Source: Oopsacas minuta
Taxonomy: Eukaryota > Porifera > Hexactinellida > Lyssacinosida > Leucopsacidae
Assembly (NCBI GenBank): GCA_024704765.1
Contig: JAKMXF010000365.1
Location: forward strand, 992,001-1,056,000
Reading direction: 5' to 3'
Length of the DNA stretch: 64,000 nt
The position numbers were made by a program, and so were the translations under genes. The number at the start of each line of letters is the position of its first letter. Within the stretch, counting starts at the first letter, position 1. The notes below the pieces were generated by a model that saw nothing but the letters and a program-made list of their open reading frames with translations, did not search any database and was not told the origin of the DNA. Below are positions 21,412 through 32,591 of the stretch, piece after piece.

Positions 21412-22276
21412 AAAATATTGAATATCCTAAAATATTTCTCAGATCCTGGAGCCTAAAATCAGTTGGGGTCAGTACCGGATTTAGGAGTGTTCGGAGTGTG
21501 CGGTCGAACCTCCACATTTAGGGGCCTCCACAACTCAACGTCATTAATTTTGTACACACTGTAATTCTACTTTAAACACTTTCGAGTAGAATTACAGTTA
21601 ATCACTTTTTCTGACCTTATTAATGATTTTGCGTCCAGAAAAGCACGCAGAGTGATCTTATAGAGCAGGGGTCTTCAAACGTTTTGCTTTGAGAGCCACT
21701 TTATGACTTTTGATCATAATCCCGAGCCATATGAAAATTCGAAAGACTTGATGAAATTGTTTACCATAACACGAATTGATATTTCAATTTATATATCACA
21801 GTACTAAATAGAGCCTCAGTGAAAATCAAACAAATGCAATTCTAGCAAATTTAACAATGCAACTGTATACACAGAATATAGTTATTGTATATTCATGATA
21901 TATTTGTGCAACTAAATAATTGGAGGTCATGACAAGTCCTGCCATGCTATCACTGGGCGATTTGGGCCTTCGGCTAGGGCGGTACTACTTATAGGGTTGA
22001 ATTTTACATATGCAAATTTTGAATACAATAAACACAAGCATTCTAAATTGAGGAATGGGGACAGGTAGGCGAACCATGATGGCTTTGAATTGGCTTCAGG
22101 GGCCCGGGAATTGCCCTCGAACAGGCCCTCCACATACCTAAATCCGGCACTGGCGCATTGCGGATTTGCGGTATCTACACGGGTGAGGGTCAGGGGGCGT
22201 GCCTGGCCTGAAAAGAATATAAACAAATTATTATCCCAGAGCTGCACTACCAGTTTGTCGGCTGGACATTTTTATT
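21412..22276 (+). repeat. Family B copy split by a nested insertion
   Basis: 21412-21469 and 22153-22276 together match the 1188-1352 copy (AATATCCTAAAATATTT at the left, TTGTCGGCTGGACATTTTT at the right). The middle is a separate insertion. Confidence 0.7.
21470..22152. mobile_element. hAT-like non-autonomous element inserted into family B
   Basis: The left end CAGTACCGGATTTAGG and the reverse complement of the right end CAGTGCCGGATTTAGG form 16 bp inverted repeats with one mismatch, the usual look of hAT ends. Inside, at 21666, a second hAT-like terminus (CAGGGGTCTTCAAACG) suggests a further nested insertion. No transposase. A clear 8 bp target duplication is not visible. Confidence 0.7.
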
Positions 22277-22497
22277 TTATTGGGTTTTGTATTAAAATTC
22301 GTGATTTTCTACCCGCGGCAATTATCGACTTCTCAGAAGCAGGATTGCCAGCCCAATTCAATCGAACAAATTTTCTAATCCTGATTGCTACTATTTTCAT
22401 TCGATTGGATTGTCAGATCGGATTATTGATTGTTAACCTCATTTCACTTCAACATATAAGTCGACTAAGATTTAGTCTTTATGTGTATGTGTGTTAG
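22277..22497. other. 5' region of the PDZ gene
   Basis: Short stretch between the repeat and the PDZ gene start; no regulatory motif is assigned. Confidence 0.3.
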
Positions 22498-25400
22498 ATG
22501 TCTTATCCCTCTGATCAGACAGGAGAGGGATCTCAATGGAACGGGACTGCTCTCTTAGCTCAATCCGGGAACAAACGTATGATTATAACTCCATCAGCTC
22601 GCGCTTCTTTGAAATCAATGGATCAACGTGTAGGAGCTCATGAAATGCTGGACGACACTACTTCTATAACTTCTGGTATTAGTATTACTAGCCAGGGAAT
22701 ACTAGCTGGTAATGTATACAGAGTAGGAGGTCTAACACGTGAGCTTGTAGAGAGACTTCAGGAATCTGAGAGAGAAGGGTCACTAGCAGCTCTCCCTCCG
22801 AACATTGATTATATTGAGTTGAAACCTGGAGATGCTCCTCCTAAGGGATTTGCTTGGGAAGCTCATTCAAAAAAGAAAGGTACAAATTTTACTGTTAACT
22901 GCATAGAACTTTAATGTATTAGAAATTACTGTATTGCTCTGAATAAGCGCGCGCTATGTTTATTCAGGGAAGTACAGTATGTTCTTTCTCAGAAAGCAAT
23001 TGAAAGATTTAGTGAAGAATTTATTCCATTATTTCCTATTGAAAGGAAATAGTTAGTTACTTTTGGAGATGTTTCTTATCAAGATAACGTTGCACCCCTA
23101 TCTCCGGTTGTTGCTAAAACACGAGACTGGACGGATAGCTGGGGTATCCCGGGGAATGACTCATACTTGGGAGGATTTAGTAACATACTTTGTGGATAAC
23201 CTTCTTCCCGCAGCGACCTAGCAAGCGAAGCAAACTAGTATCACTCAATATACTAATGAATTATTCTACACAATTTGCACCCAAATCAGTGAATATAACA
23301 TTCATATTACTGGTCATTAATTAACAATCTTAAATAATATTATTTGCATTCCAATCATTTGAAGTGGTATAATAAGCAACCTACTGTAATTATCAGAAAA
23401 TTCAAATACTGATATATACTGATTGAATTATTCACTGTTTCTGGTCAGCAGATATTTCAAATAATTACAAATCGGTTATGATGCTATCCATATCCATACT
23501 CTTATACAAATATCAGTTAGAAATATACCTTCATATTCTATCTTATCATTTTATTGGTGAGAAGCTTAATCGGATAGGTTATGTCACTCAAATATTATAA
23601 TTCTTAATTTTATACATTTAGATTACTTATTCCAACACCGCGGGGCCAAATCTTATGCATAATAAGGAGATTCCATCTTAAGCGATATTTAGTACAAATC
23701 TTATAAGGTTTATTTATTGGGATCAGCGGCTTGGTAATTATAAGTAATTACTAGCAAACTGACTTTGTTCTTACACGATGCTAGCCAAATAATCTTACTA
23801 AATATTAATAGATGTTAGGATAGTGGTTTGCCAAAATAGAAGTAGGGGGAGGCGCTCCCTATTCAAGTTGTCCTTTTTCTTAAAATCTCGGTGAAACCGG
23901 CTCTCAGGGATATAATTAGGGCGCCCCCCCCACTTCGGTTTTTGGCAAAGCACCATTGCTGCTGTTAGATATTTTTCACACCACATACTGCATTCCTGTT
24001 TATGAGGATAATATTTCCTAGATTTTACCATGGATGAGATATTCCTTATAACGAATATACTATACCATAGTTTATATCACATGTGGGCCTCGGTGTTCGT
24101 TTGAAAAGGGCATGAATGCAGCCCAAAGAAATTTTCTGACACTTTTAGCCTTCATTGACTTGAGATAAGTATATTTTTTTCTTCCATATACAACCCTACC
24201 TTTCTATAACGGCTTTGTAATCCAAGTAAATATTTAATTGCAATTACACTTGAATTATTATTCAACACCTTATATTCTATAGACTTGTACAGTTGTATAT
24301 ATTTGTTCTTTTTATTATTCCAATAATGTTTAGTAATGTTGTTGGTTTCAGATTTCTCGTATTCTGGTGTAGTGTCAAGTTTAAATAGACACATTTGGTT
24401 TCTCTTTTCGTGCTACTACAAGCATTGAAACGGACTTCGAGCGCATTATGAAGAGTAATGACTGAATTTGACAAATTTAATATTAAAAAGACTATGTATT
24501 TCGGGGACTTAGAATGGCTTATTTTGTAATAAACTGAAAAGACTTGCAAGTTCACTTTTATACAATCATGGTAGTAGAAAACATCCTCAAGTTTTGCGGC
24601 CCTCCAAGTCGGCTGCAAATTTCACTGCGGCCCAAAAGCTAACATTTGTGCCCACCCCTGGTCTCTATGCTATATCATTACTTCTTTCTTAGGAAAACCG
24701 CGCATAAACCTAATCCCTGAGAGTATTCGTAAGATAGCTGGTATTCGTAGTGTCTCTGAGAAATCTCTCGCTGCTCTAGGCCCCTCACTACTGGAGGAGG
24801 GAGATACAGACAGTGCACCTTGGGATAGCAATACCAAACAAATGTTTCTGAGACAAGTGGAGATTTGGAAGGCGCCAGGAGACACTTTAGGATTTTACGT
24901 GAGTAGAGGAGATGGTCATGAACGGAGTGATGGAGTGTTTCTCTCTCGTCTGGTGTTAGGTAGCTATGTTGAAAGACTGGGACTACTTCAGGTGGGAGAC
25001 GAGATCTTAGCTATCAATGGTATTCCTGTAGGGGACATGCCTCTACAGAATGTTGTTATGTTATTGAAGTATGTGCAGAGGCTGGAACTCACGGTGAAGG
25101 TCAGTTTATACTAATACATTATAACAAGTGGGTGGGGCACAGGTTATTAAACTAGGTATACTTACATTAATGAGGTCAGGCACACTCAATTTCAGGTGAA
25201 GCACAGGCCCCACCCTCCCGCCGTCTCTGAATATAACTTATTAATATTATCACCATATTCATATTAATTACCTCGCTTGATAGCCGAGACAGTCAACTCG
25301 AAAGCTAGAATATCAATAATATCTCAATTACTGTATCATAATTCTATTTGTGTAAACTGGTGCATACTAGCTTGGCTAATTTGTTAGACTACATGTCTGC

Positions 25401-26948
25401 TTAATATACCGGTACCGGCGGGACGTATAACAAAGATGACATAAATGATTCAGAGGGCATAAATACATACGTACCTTACTTAATTAAGTATACCTAATTA
25501 GTTGTAGTTGGACTTGAAGGTGTTGGTGTAATTTGGGTTATGTCGTGTAATATTTTGCGGAACTCCTACTAATCTTGCTAATACAGATATTAATACAGTA
25601 TAAATGTATAGGTATCAGACAAATTATGGTTTGTATTTAGAAGGTATTACTATGGTATGTACTGCTCTTTACAAATCTATACAGTTATTGTATACACAAT
25701 ATTACTGTATATAGGCACTCCATGGTTCCATTGAATACATTAAACACCACTCTAGTATTTTCCTTAATGATTGGGTTAATGCAGTGGTTCCCAACCTGGG
25801 GTCCATGGACCCTTTGGCGGTCCACGGGCGAAAATGGTTATAACCGCTGGGTTAATGGATATTCTCCACTATATCAATCTATATTATTAAAACTCAATTA
25901 TTGTGTGTTTTTGGCAGTGAAATCAATGGACAAAATACCCCGATTTCAACTGTATTTATAACGATTTTCTCACACCTCATGAGAGGATTTGTAATAATAA
26001 TTATGCTATGACTGTATATTACCAATATAGGCTCCTTCAGGCTGGTCACATCTCTACAGGAAGTTTAACAAACGTCCTAAACCCTCAAGGAAGGCTCCAC
26101 CTGTACCTAGTGCTCCTTTCAACCATTCCAAACCTATCCTCACTCCATTTGCTCCTGTCTCAGATAAATCTAGACCTACTCATCCTCATCCCCAGCTCGT
26201 ACCATTTCCTTCTGTGTCTGCTCCCGTCGATTCTAGACAGAGATCTTCTAGCTCTACGGACCCTCCCACAGAGCCTATAGTACCACCCTCCGGTATAATG
26301 CCCATTCACTCACGAGGTTTCTCAGATATTTCCATGCCTAATCCTGTCTCATACCGACCTGTGGAATCAGATTTCTTAGCTGTTGCAGATCACCAGCACT
26401 CTCTATCTTCCACTGGTAAATTCCAATACACCGGTCGGGTTAATAAGCACTATTTGCATCGGGAACCTGAACACTTATTGAATGCAGAACAGCTGGAGTT
26501 CATGGCCCAGCTGGAGAGAGAGGAACATCTATTCGAATCAGAGGATACAACACAAGATACTCAGCATGTATTTGTAGATCATGCTAATATTGATGTAAGT
26601 TGTTTGCCTGTAGTCCTCCCCCTGGATGTCACAGATGTCATACCTGTCATACCTGTCATTAAGTCGGATGATTCTACTCACACTGATACTGAGCAGGATT
26701 TGGATTCCACACCTCCTCTCCTTCAGCTGTTTCCTCCTGACCACATTGATACAGACCAGGAGTCTGTTCCAACCACAGAAGTAATTGACTCAGAATCTAA
26801 CCCTGACTTTGAGCGTGCAGACACACCTAGTATTGTTTCTATCAACTTATCCAGAGAAGGTTCAATTGTAGAACTCCCTCCTCTACACGATCAGTTGGCA
26901 GATGTACCACAGGATGATCAACTGCTTCCGAAAATATATATCAAATGA
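22498..26948 (+). CDS. PDZ-domain scaffold protein, three exons
   Basis: Exons 22498-22879, 24693-25099 and 26031-26948 join in frame at consensus GT-AG sites to give 568 residues. PDZ domains bind C-terminal tails and assemble signalling complexes. The PDZ is in exon 2, about residues 181-263: QVEIWKAP, the carboxylate-binding loop as DTLGFYV, GVFLSRLVLGSYVERLGLL, then VGDEILAINGIPVGDMPLQN. The N-terminal part (1-180) has the TPSARASLKSMDQR segment and LPPNIDYIELKPGD but no known domain. Exon 3 encodes a Pro/Ser-rich then acidic, probably disordered tail from APSGWSHLYRKFNKRPKP to the stop. The PDZ is somewhat like that of Par-6, but no PB1 or CRIB motif is present, so I do not assign orthology. 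The stop precedes the kinase ORF by about 300 bp on the same strand. Confidence 0.8.
23824..23952. mobile_element. Short MITE with TTTGCCAAAA ends
   Basis: TTTGCCAAAATAGAAGTAGG at the left and, reverse-complemented, TTTGCCAAAAACCGAAGTGG at the right. About 130 bp with G/C runs inside and no ORF. Confidence 0.55.
24590..24659 (-). mobile_element. hAT/Charlie-type terminus
   Basis: Read on the minus strand it starts CAGGGGTGGGCACAAATG and continues with GGGCCGC, the common signature of non-autonomous hAT elements. The other end was not located with confidence; GCATGAATGCAGCCC near 24110 may belong to it. Confidence 0.5.
25100..26030 (+). other. Intron 2 of the PDZ gene
   Basis: Donor GTGAAG|GTCAGT, acceptor CAATATAG|GCTCC, phase 0. 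An hAT-type end, CAGTGGTTCCCAACCTGGGG, begins at 25782 and resembles the classic Charlie/MER5 terminus. No gene inside. Confidence 0.75.
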
Positions 26949-27242
26949 TTATCTATTATAATTGCAGTTTCCAAGAGTCTCTCTTGGTAGGCTCATCCCT
27001 AGTTTTTGCTATTTTATTCACCTCGAACTTTCATATTTTCTTTAACTACCATTTTAAATGCAATCACCTAATTCTATGTTTCACTGCCATAAACTACCAT
27101 CATATGAGCTATTATCTGGCTTTACACGCAAGTACTTATCTTATAAAAGTACATTTCTACGTAATTTATTATTCTAGAACACATTACAGATTACACAATA
27201 TTAGCTATAGTTATATTATAACTACATTAGCTTGTAATCAGT
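26949..27242. other. Gap between PDZ and kinase genes
   Basis: AT-rich. No polyadenylation AATAAA is seen, and a good splice acceptor (CCATCTTTCAG) lies just inside the kinase ORF at 27257. See the finding on a possible joint transcript. Confidence 0.4.
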
Positions 27243-29120
27243 ATGTCCATCTTTCAGAGCAATCTCACACGTGTGAACAAAGGTCCTGGATTCTACCAAA
27301 TCAACAAGAATTACATTCTCAGGTTTCCTGATGAGCTCATCAAGACTGCAGACAAAGCCAAGCCCCTGTCTACAATAAAGGGCATAACTTGCCTCCCAGA
27401 GAAGAAATTCGAGATAAAGTTTTCAAGCGGTCCACGATGGCTCATGCAAGCTCCCTCGTCTAAGATTCAGATGAAGTGGGTAGTAGAGATTGCACAACTC
27501 ACGGGTTGTAGCATTGAGGACAAGATGAAACCAGAGGTTGTCCCTGAACCTGTACCTGTACGAACCCCAACAAGCAAAACGGTATACGTAGGGAAATCGC
27601 AGATTTCTGGACTTCATAATCCTCGTTCTCAAACTCAGAGAATGGCTAAACCTAAATCACTTGATAGTGATAATGCCAAGGTTACGAATCCAATCTTTCA
27701 CAATGCACATTCTTTTCACGCTCTCCCTTGTCATGAATTTCCTGTCTGTGTTGATACTCTACAAGATCAGTCCCAGAAATTACCTACAATGTATCAACAG
27801 ATGTCACCCAACCTCAAGCCATCAACAATAGCCACCCACACTGAAGATATGTCTCCACTACCTCGGGGGCCAGAATCTGCTACCGTGCTAGAAATTGGTG
27901 CCAATCTGATGGAGTGTATACCCCCTCCAGATTCTACTCTTGATGATGGTATAGTTCTTAACAAGGATGAGAACAGGGAAGAAGCTGGTAACTATGTTCT
28001 AGAGGATGAGTACCTAGACATGCAGCTCCCTGAGCTCATACTTAATACAGGAAAACTACTACTAGAAGATACAGCATCAAAAAGCCCTAAACATCCCAAT
28101 ACTGAGAATATTCTGGACAAGAAAGATCTCTACTCCTTCCTAACTAACTCTAGAGAGCTGAGTGATATACTCTCTACTCCATACTCTGCTGTTGACAAGT
28201 CTGGGAAGTTATTCGCTAGAGCTGAGAATACTCAAGATCCTTACTCACATATAGGGGAGGAAGTTAGGCCTGGGGTTAATGTGCCTGCTGTTAAAGAGGA
28301 AGAACTCAAGATCTTAGAAGTTATAGGACAGGGAGCATTCGGAGAGGTCTCCCTTGCTGAGTGGACACCTGACTCTTCTGACAAGATTATGGTAGCTATT
28401 AAGAATGTAAAGCAAGGAATCAGTGATGTTCAGATAAAGAACTTCTTGAAAGAAATCTTGCTAATGTCTCACATGTCTCACATGAATGTACTCGGAATAT
28501 GTGGAGTTGTAGACAGAGGTGCTGATATAAACCCATGGATCGTTATGCCCTTCTGTAAGCACGGCTCTTTGAAGTCTTATCTCCGAGACATGGATGATAT
28601 GCCTTCCCTCAAGAAGCTTATATACTTCTGTTCAGACATAGCATACGGTATGTCCTATCTAGCGTCACAGAACATAATACACAGAGACCTAGCTGCCAGG
28701 AACATAGTGGTGGATGAAAATGAGATTTGTAAGGTGACAGATTTCGGTTTTTCTCGGCAGTTAGATTCTGAGATATACGTGTCTAGCAATACGCAAGAGG
28801 TCCCGGTCAGGTGGACAGCTCCTGAAGCATTGAATGAAGCTAAACATTCTGTGTCAAGCGATGTGTGGAGTTACGGTGTTGTCATGTGGGAGATATTCAC
28901 CAAGTGCGTAAGACAACCTTATGACCATCTTAACACCAATAACTATATGATATTACACAATCTGAACAAGGGAGAGAGACTACAGCCTCCTAACGAATGT
29001 CCTAATTGTATTTCTGGTATCATGCGTGCCTGTTGGATACACAATCCTGAATCCAGACCCAGTTTTGATTTGATATTCTCTCTCCTCTTCCAGATGATAA
29101 GGAGATTGGACAGATCTTAG
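27243..29120 (+). CDS. Cytoplasmic tyrosine kinase with N-terminal PH-like domain
   Basis: 625 codons from ATG 27243, single exon. Residues about 1-95 look like a PH (or PTB) domain: a beta-rich stretch FYQINKNYILRFPDE, SSGPRWLMQAP, and the C-terminal helix with its Trp (KWVVEIAQLTG). A linker of about 250 residues rich in Ser, Pro and acidic residues follows. The kinase domain spans about 350-620: GQGAFGEV glycine loop, VAIK lysine (about 385), HRDLAARN catalytic loop (about 480), DFG (about 500) and EVPVRWTAPEAL, all as in active non-receptor tyrosine kinases. Tyrosine candidates for autophosphorylation lie in the activation segment (SEIYVSSN). No SH2, SH3, signal peptide or membrane segment is visible, so it does not match Tec, Src or JAK architecture. 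PH binding to phosphoinositides is an inference. Confidence 0.88.
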   Translation: MSIFQSNLTRVNKGPGFYQINKNYILRFPDELIKTADKAKPLSTIKGITCLPEKKFEIKFSSGPRWLMQAPSSKIQMKWVVEIAQLTGCSIEDKMKPEVVPEPVPVRTPTSKTVYVGKSQISGLHNPRSQTQRMAKPKSLDSDNAKVTNPIFHNAHSFHALPCHEFPVCVDTLQDQSQKLPTMYQQMSPNLKPSTIATHTEDMSPLPRGPESATVLEIGANLMECIPPPDSTLDDGIVLNKDENREEAGNYVLEDEYLDMQLPELILNTGKLLLEDTASKSPKHPNTENILDKKDLYSFLTNSRELSDILSTPYSAVDKSGKLFARAENTQDPYSHIGEEVRPGVNVPAVKEEELKILEVIGQGAFGEVSLAEWTPDSSDKIMVAIKNVKQGISDVQIKNFLKEILLMSHMSHMNVLGICGVVDRGADINPWIVMPFCKHGSLKSYLRDMDDMPSLKKLIYFCSDIAYGMSYLASQNIIHRDLAARNIVVDENEICKVTDFGFSRQLDSEIYVSSNTQEVPVRWTAPEALNEAKHSVSSDVWSYGVVMWEIFTKCVRQPYDHLNTNNYMILHNLNKGERLQPPNECPNCISGIMRACWIHNPESRPSFDLIFSLLFQMIRRLDRS

Positions 29121-29597
29121 ATTTTTATACCGCTTCAATTGTTTAAATCATCCATATTATTTGAATGTTGCATACTTTTAGAGCTTCTCTTTGTATATTT
29201 TTGCTATTACCAAGTTGAATGCTATTCTTATCCAAATGATGTATATTTTATATTTATGCAAATCGACAGAATATTTATAACCATTGAGCTATATTAGCCT
29301 TTGTGTTACATTCTCTACTTAGTCAACAGCCAAATGTCTGTGTTCAGGTCGGATTGGAGTACTTTATGAATTTATTAATTTTTGAATGAATCCCTCGCTC
29401 CCACCACAGGTAATCGCCCCCATCGTCAAATACCAACCTCTATTCTCATATTAAAAGTTCCTAACCCGATGTTGTTCTACTTCACTTTACTTACTTGAGT
29501 CATAATTATTCTAAAGCGATTCCCTTGCTTGGTCGCTGCGGCACTGCTTTATGCCTCAGATTTAGCTTAAGTATGAAACAGCTAAATTTAGTAGTGG
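29121..29597. other. 3' flank of the kinase gene, nothing recognised
   Basis: AT-rich, with no AATAAA directly after the stop and no ORF of interest. Confidence 0.35.
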
Positions 29598-30366
29598 TGT
29601 TGGGTAGTATTTTGAGATTCTTGTATTAAGTAACACCATGGACACTCATATCGTAGTATTTGAGGAGAGTATAGAATTCTGAGATTTAAGTATGTAACAC
29701 GAATTGTGCATGTAGTTTATTGTAATTTGGTGATAATGTGTGCTGAGATTCTGTGTTACTTAACAAAGTATATAAACTCCTACATCGAAGTCACAATTTT
29801 TTGATAATTCAAAATATTTTTACGTGAATTTTATATTTGTTTTCCTGAAATTTCTTCTCTCTTATAAATTCACATTATATTATGTATATTTTATCTATAT
29901 GTTGTAAACTTGCATGTTTGTTTGAATATTTCATTATTATGTACTTTGTATTTATTTATTTTAATTCATTACACTCTGACACACAATTAGTTTAGAGAGA
30001 AAGAGATGTTTTATGTTTACAACATTGGATCGTTTAATATAGTAACGTTTCATGTTTACTTGCACACTCCCTGGAACTCTTATTAACTTTATTAAAATCA
30101 ATATAGTGTTAATTATTCAGTCATTTTGCGAATCAAAAGTTAGTGAATAATCATCACTTTGTATACTGTATTTAATATAGGTGAAATATTGTAATTTGTT
30201 AGGCACATTACATCTCTAAAGTATAGATAGTTGAGTATTACAATGAACTACATGTACAATTCGTGTTACATACTTAAATCTCAGAATTCTATACTCTCCT
30301 CAAAATACTACGATATGAGTGTCCATGGTGTTACTTAATACAAGAATCTCAAAATACTACGCAACA
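29598..30366. mobile_element. Foldback element with about 130 bp inverted ends
   Basis: 29604-29727 (GTAGTATTTTGAGATTCTTG.. to ..GTAGTTTATTGTAAT) is repeated in reverse complement at 30234-30363 with few mismatches. The internal 500 bp are AT-rich and non-coding. This is the form of a non-autonomous element with long terminal inverted repeats. Confidence 0.8.
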
Positions 30367-30386
30367 GTGCTTTTTTTTATTTGTTA

Positions 30387-30430
30387 ATTCGACGTGTGCA
30401 GAGTATATTCATACTCTGCACACGTCGAAT
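30387..30430. repeat. Perfect 20 bp hairpin with 4-base loop
   Basis: ATTCGACGTGTGCAGAGTAT, loop ATTC, then the exact reverse complement. Immediately right of the foldback element. Confidence 0.9.
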
Positions 30431-30497
30431 GGTCAGTTTTGAAACTACAAGATTGGATTAGGTTCAGTAGATAGCCCTGACAATTTATCACTATATA

Positions 30498-30665
30498 TAG
30501 TGGAGTCTCCCAAAGAGGACAATCCTTTACAACAGACAAACCTCCTGGAACGGAACGATTTAGCCATCATATATGTAATACTTAGCAGTCTCCGAGAAGC
30601 GGACAACTCCCTAAAGCGAACAGAAGCGATGTCCCCAACATGTCCATTATTGGAGACTCTACTGT
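30498..30665. mobile_element. Short pogo/Tigger-like MITE
   Basis: Left end AGTGGAGTCTCC and, reversed, right end CAGTAGAGTCTCC, bordered by TA. About 170 bp. The 63-codon ORF inside is not a gene. Confidence 0.55.
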
Positions 30666-30928
30666 ACCATAGTTTCGACTTGAAAATGTAAAATTAGGCC
30701 TAGAAATGGGCTTAAATGTATGAAAATGCAAAATTAAGCCGATTTTATTGATACATGTATGGAAATTTAATGTATTGCCGGAGCCTTAAGCAATTTTTAA
30801 GAATCGAATAATTTCCAATGGAAATCCTCAGTTTCTTGAGAACTTTACGTAATTTTCCATTGTAAAACCAGCTGGGTCGAGGTAGAGTTAGGGAATCGGC
30901 TAAATCTGGTTCACGTTTAGTGACAGTT
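30666..30928. other. Short gap, nothing recognised
   Basis: No ORF or repeat assigned. Confidence 0.3.
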
Positions 30929-30937
30929 ACGGTGCTA

Positions 30938-32582
30938 GGACATCTTGCCGAAAGATATTTTACAGAAGTTATTGTTAATTAATTGTACACTAAAATAGTG
31001 ATAAATTTTTAGCTTTTTAGTTTATTGTAGAAAATTGAAAAAATATGAAAATAAAATAAAAATGAAATATTTGTAGGTTAAATTATGCGTTATACCACTA
31101 AGATATTCTAGATGTGGTATATATATATATATATATTCGTCTACCAACTTCTCTAAACGTCTATTAAGTTGAACGTACTTCTTCTTAGATTTCGGCAGTT
31201 CATGTCCACATCTATCTTTTTCTAGTGTAATTTCATTATCTCTCTGTTCCATAATAATTTTGCGAATTAGTTTAGAGAGAGTTGGATGCGTTGTGTTGAT
31301 TCTTATATCGAATGCTCTATGCCAGCCCTCCACAAAATCATTCGTCCGTGGCAGAACTCGTTCCATTCTATCTCTAACATTCCGTAGTTCTATGGAAAAT
31401 AACGGACGTAGTCTTTGTCCATGATGTTCTAACCCAATCAATGTCTTCTCAAAGTAGTGACTGAAAGCACTTAAGTCATCTACTAGATCATTAGATAGGG
31501 AATCAGTGAGTTCTCCATAACATGGAATGACATCTATTTCCGGTACAAATGCTAATGCCCGAAATTGCTTCATAACCACTGCGAATTCTTCATCACATTG
31601 GTAGCGAAGTTGAAATCCTAGGGCCTGAATCTGTCGCCAAATCGCTTGCCCAAAATGAAAATAACATCCCTGAAGTACTGCAGTTGGAAAATTCTGTGTA
31701 AGTGCGTTTAAAGCAGCTCTTTCAAAATCGATCATTATCGTATCAGGTTGTAATGAGGGATCACGCTCCTTCAGAGTAGAGAAGATTTGATTGTACGTCA
31801 ATTCTGTTTATTTTTAGCTATACAAAAGATTAGGGGAATTGTCACCGTCTCAGTTAATAACGCATGGACAGTGTATAATTGGTGTCCAAGTGGTGCGGAA
31901 TCAAACGTACAATCGCAAACCAATTTGGGTGTCGAGCTAGCATTCTGATATTTTCTTCTGTTCCGAGGATAATTAGATCGATCTCTGGATTGTTGGAGAT
32001 TAACAATTGTTAGCCCCTTGTTGTATGTATAGATTCGTAAAAATCTATATCTGAAAGTTTCCTCTTGCGTCGTACAATTTTAGACAAGCATTCCTTAGTG
32101 GGAAGTTTTACTGTTGCAGCAATTGAGATTGAGCTTGTTGCATTCTGGGTTACCGAAGAAGTAACTTCTTCAGTTAGTGTAGATCGTAATTTGATCGCTT
32201 CTATAGTTTTAACTGCCTCAACAGATGCGAAATCGGGTTGATGATTGTGGTTTAGAGGTGACTTTTTCACAAATCCGTTTATTCTAGAAGTTATCATACG
32301 ACTATTGCATAAACCTCTCTTCTCACAACGCCAATAAGTTGAATGATTAGAATCTTTATCTTTGATATATATGTAACCATTATATATCAGTTTCTTTCCT
32401 CCGAAAATTGTTGATGTCAATTCCATTTTATCGATAATAGTAAGTATTCGATAGTGTTAGTATTTGTAGTGATTATACTGGTAGAATGTGTATAAACACC
32501 TAGCATTCATTACATTATTTATTTTATGGATATAATTAGCTCCATGTGATTAATTTGTTATCTTTCGGCAAGGTGTCCGGAC
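30938..32582 (-). mobile_element. MULE (Mutator-like) DNA transposon with FLYWCH finger
   Basis: The terminal inverted repeats GGACAYCTTGCCGAAAGATA lie at 30938 and, reversed, near 32559-32578. A 9 bp target duplication ACGGTG(C/T)TA is visible at 30929-30937 and 32583-32591, with one mismatch and about 4 extra bases on the right. It carries a transposase on the minus strand, now broken by frameshifts, so this is a decayed autonomous element. A (TA)n expansion at 31113-31136 interrupts the end of the coding region. Confidence 0.85.
31022..32426 (-). pseudogene. FLYWCH-MULE transposase, frameshifted
   Basis: ATG 32426 opens a FLYWCH zinc finger (YNGYIYIKDK, STYWRCEKRGLCNSR, then NHNHQP), the DNA-binding module common in MULE transposases, and this frame stops at 32010. 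The catalytic part continues in other frames: a first-Asp block CDCTFDSAPLGHQLYTVHAL at about 31920-31860, then after another shift TIMIDFERAALNAL (second Asp), QGCYFHFGQAIWRQIQ (the C..H motif of MULE) and NDFVEGWHRAFD (the Glu block). The three DDE residues can be seen but at least two frame breaks separate them. The last codons run into TA-repeat sequence. It is not expected to give active transposase. Confidence 0.85.
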
Positions 32583-32591
32583 ACGGTGTTA

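Larger units (their letters stand above)
22880..24692 (+). other. Intron 1 of the PDZ gene, with element fragments
   Basis: The donor is AAAG|GTACAA and the acceptor TTTCTTAG|GAAAA. It holds a short MITE at 23824-23952 and an hAT-type end at 24590-24659. The rest is AT-rich without coding features. Confidence 0.75.

Noticed and set aside
24670-24885. 71-codon minus ORF over exon 2 of the PDZ gene
   Set aside because: Antisense shadow of the exon.
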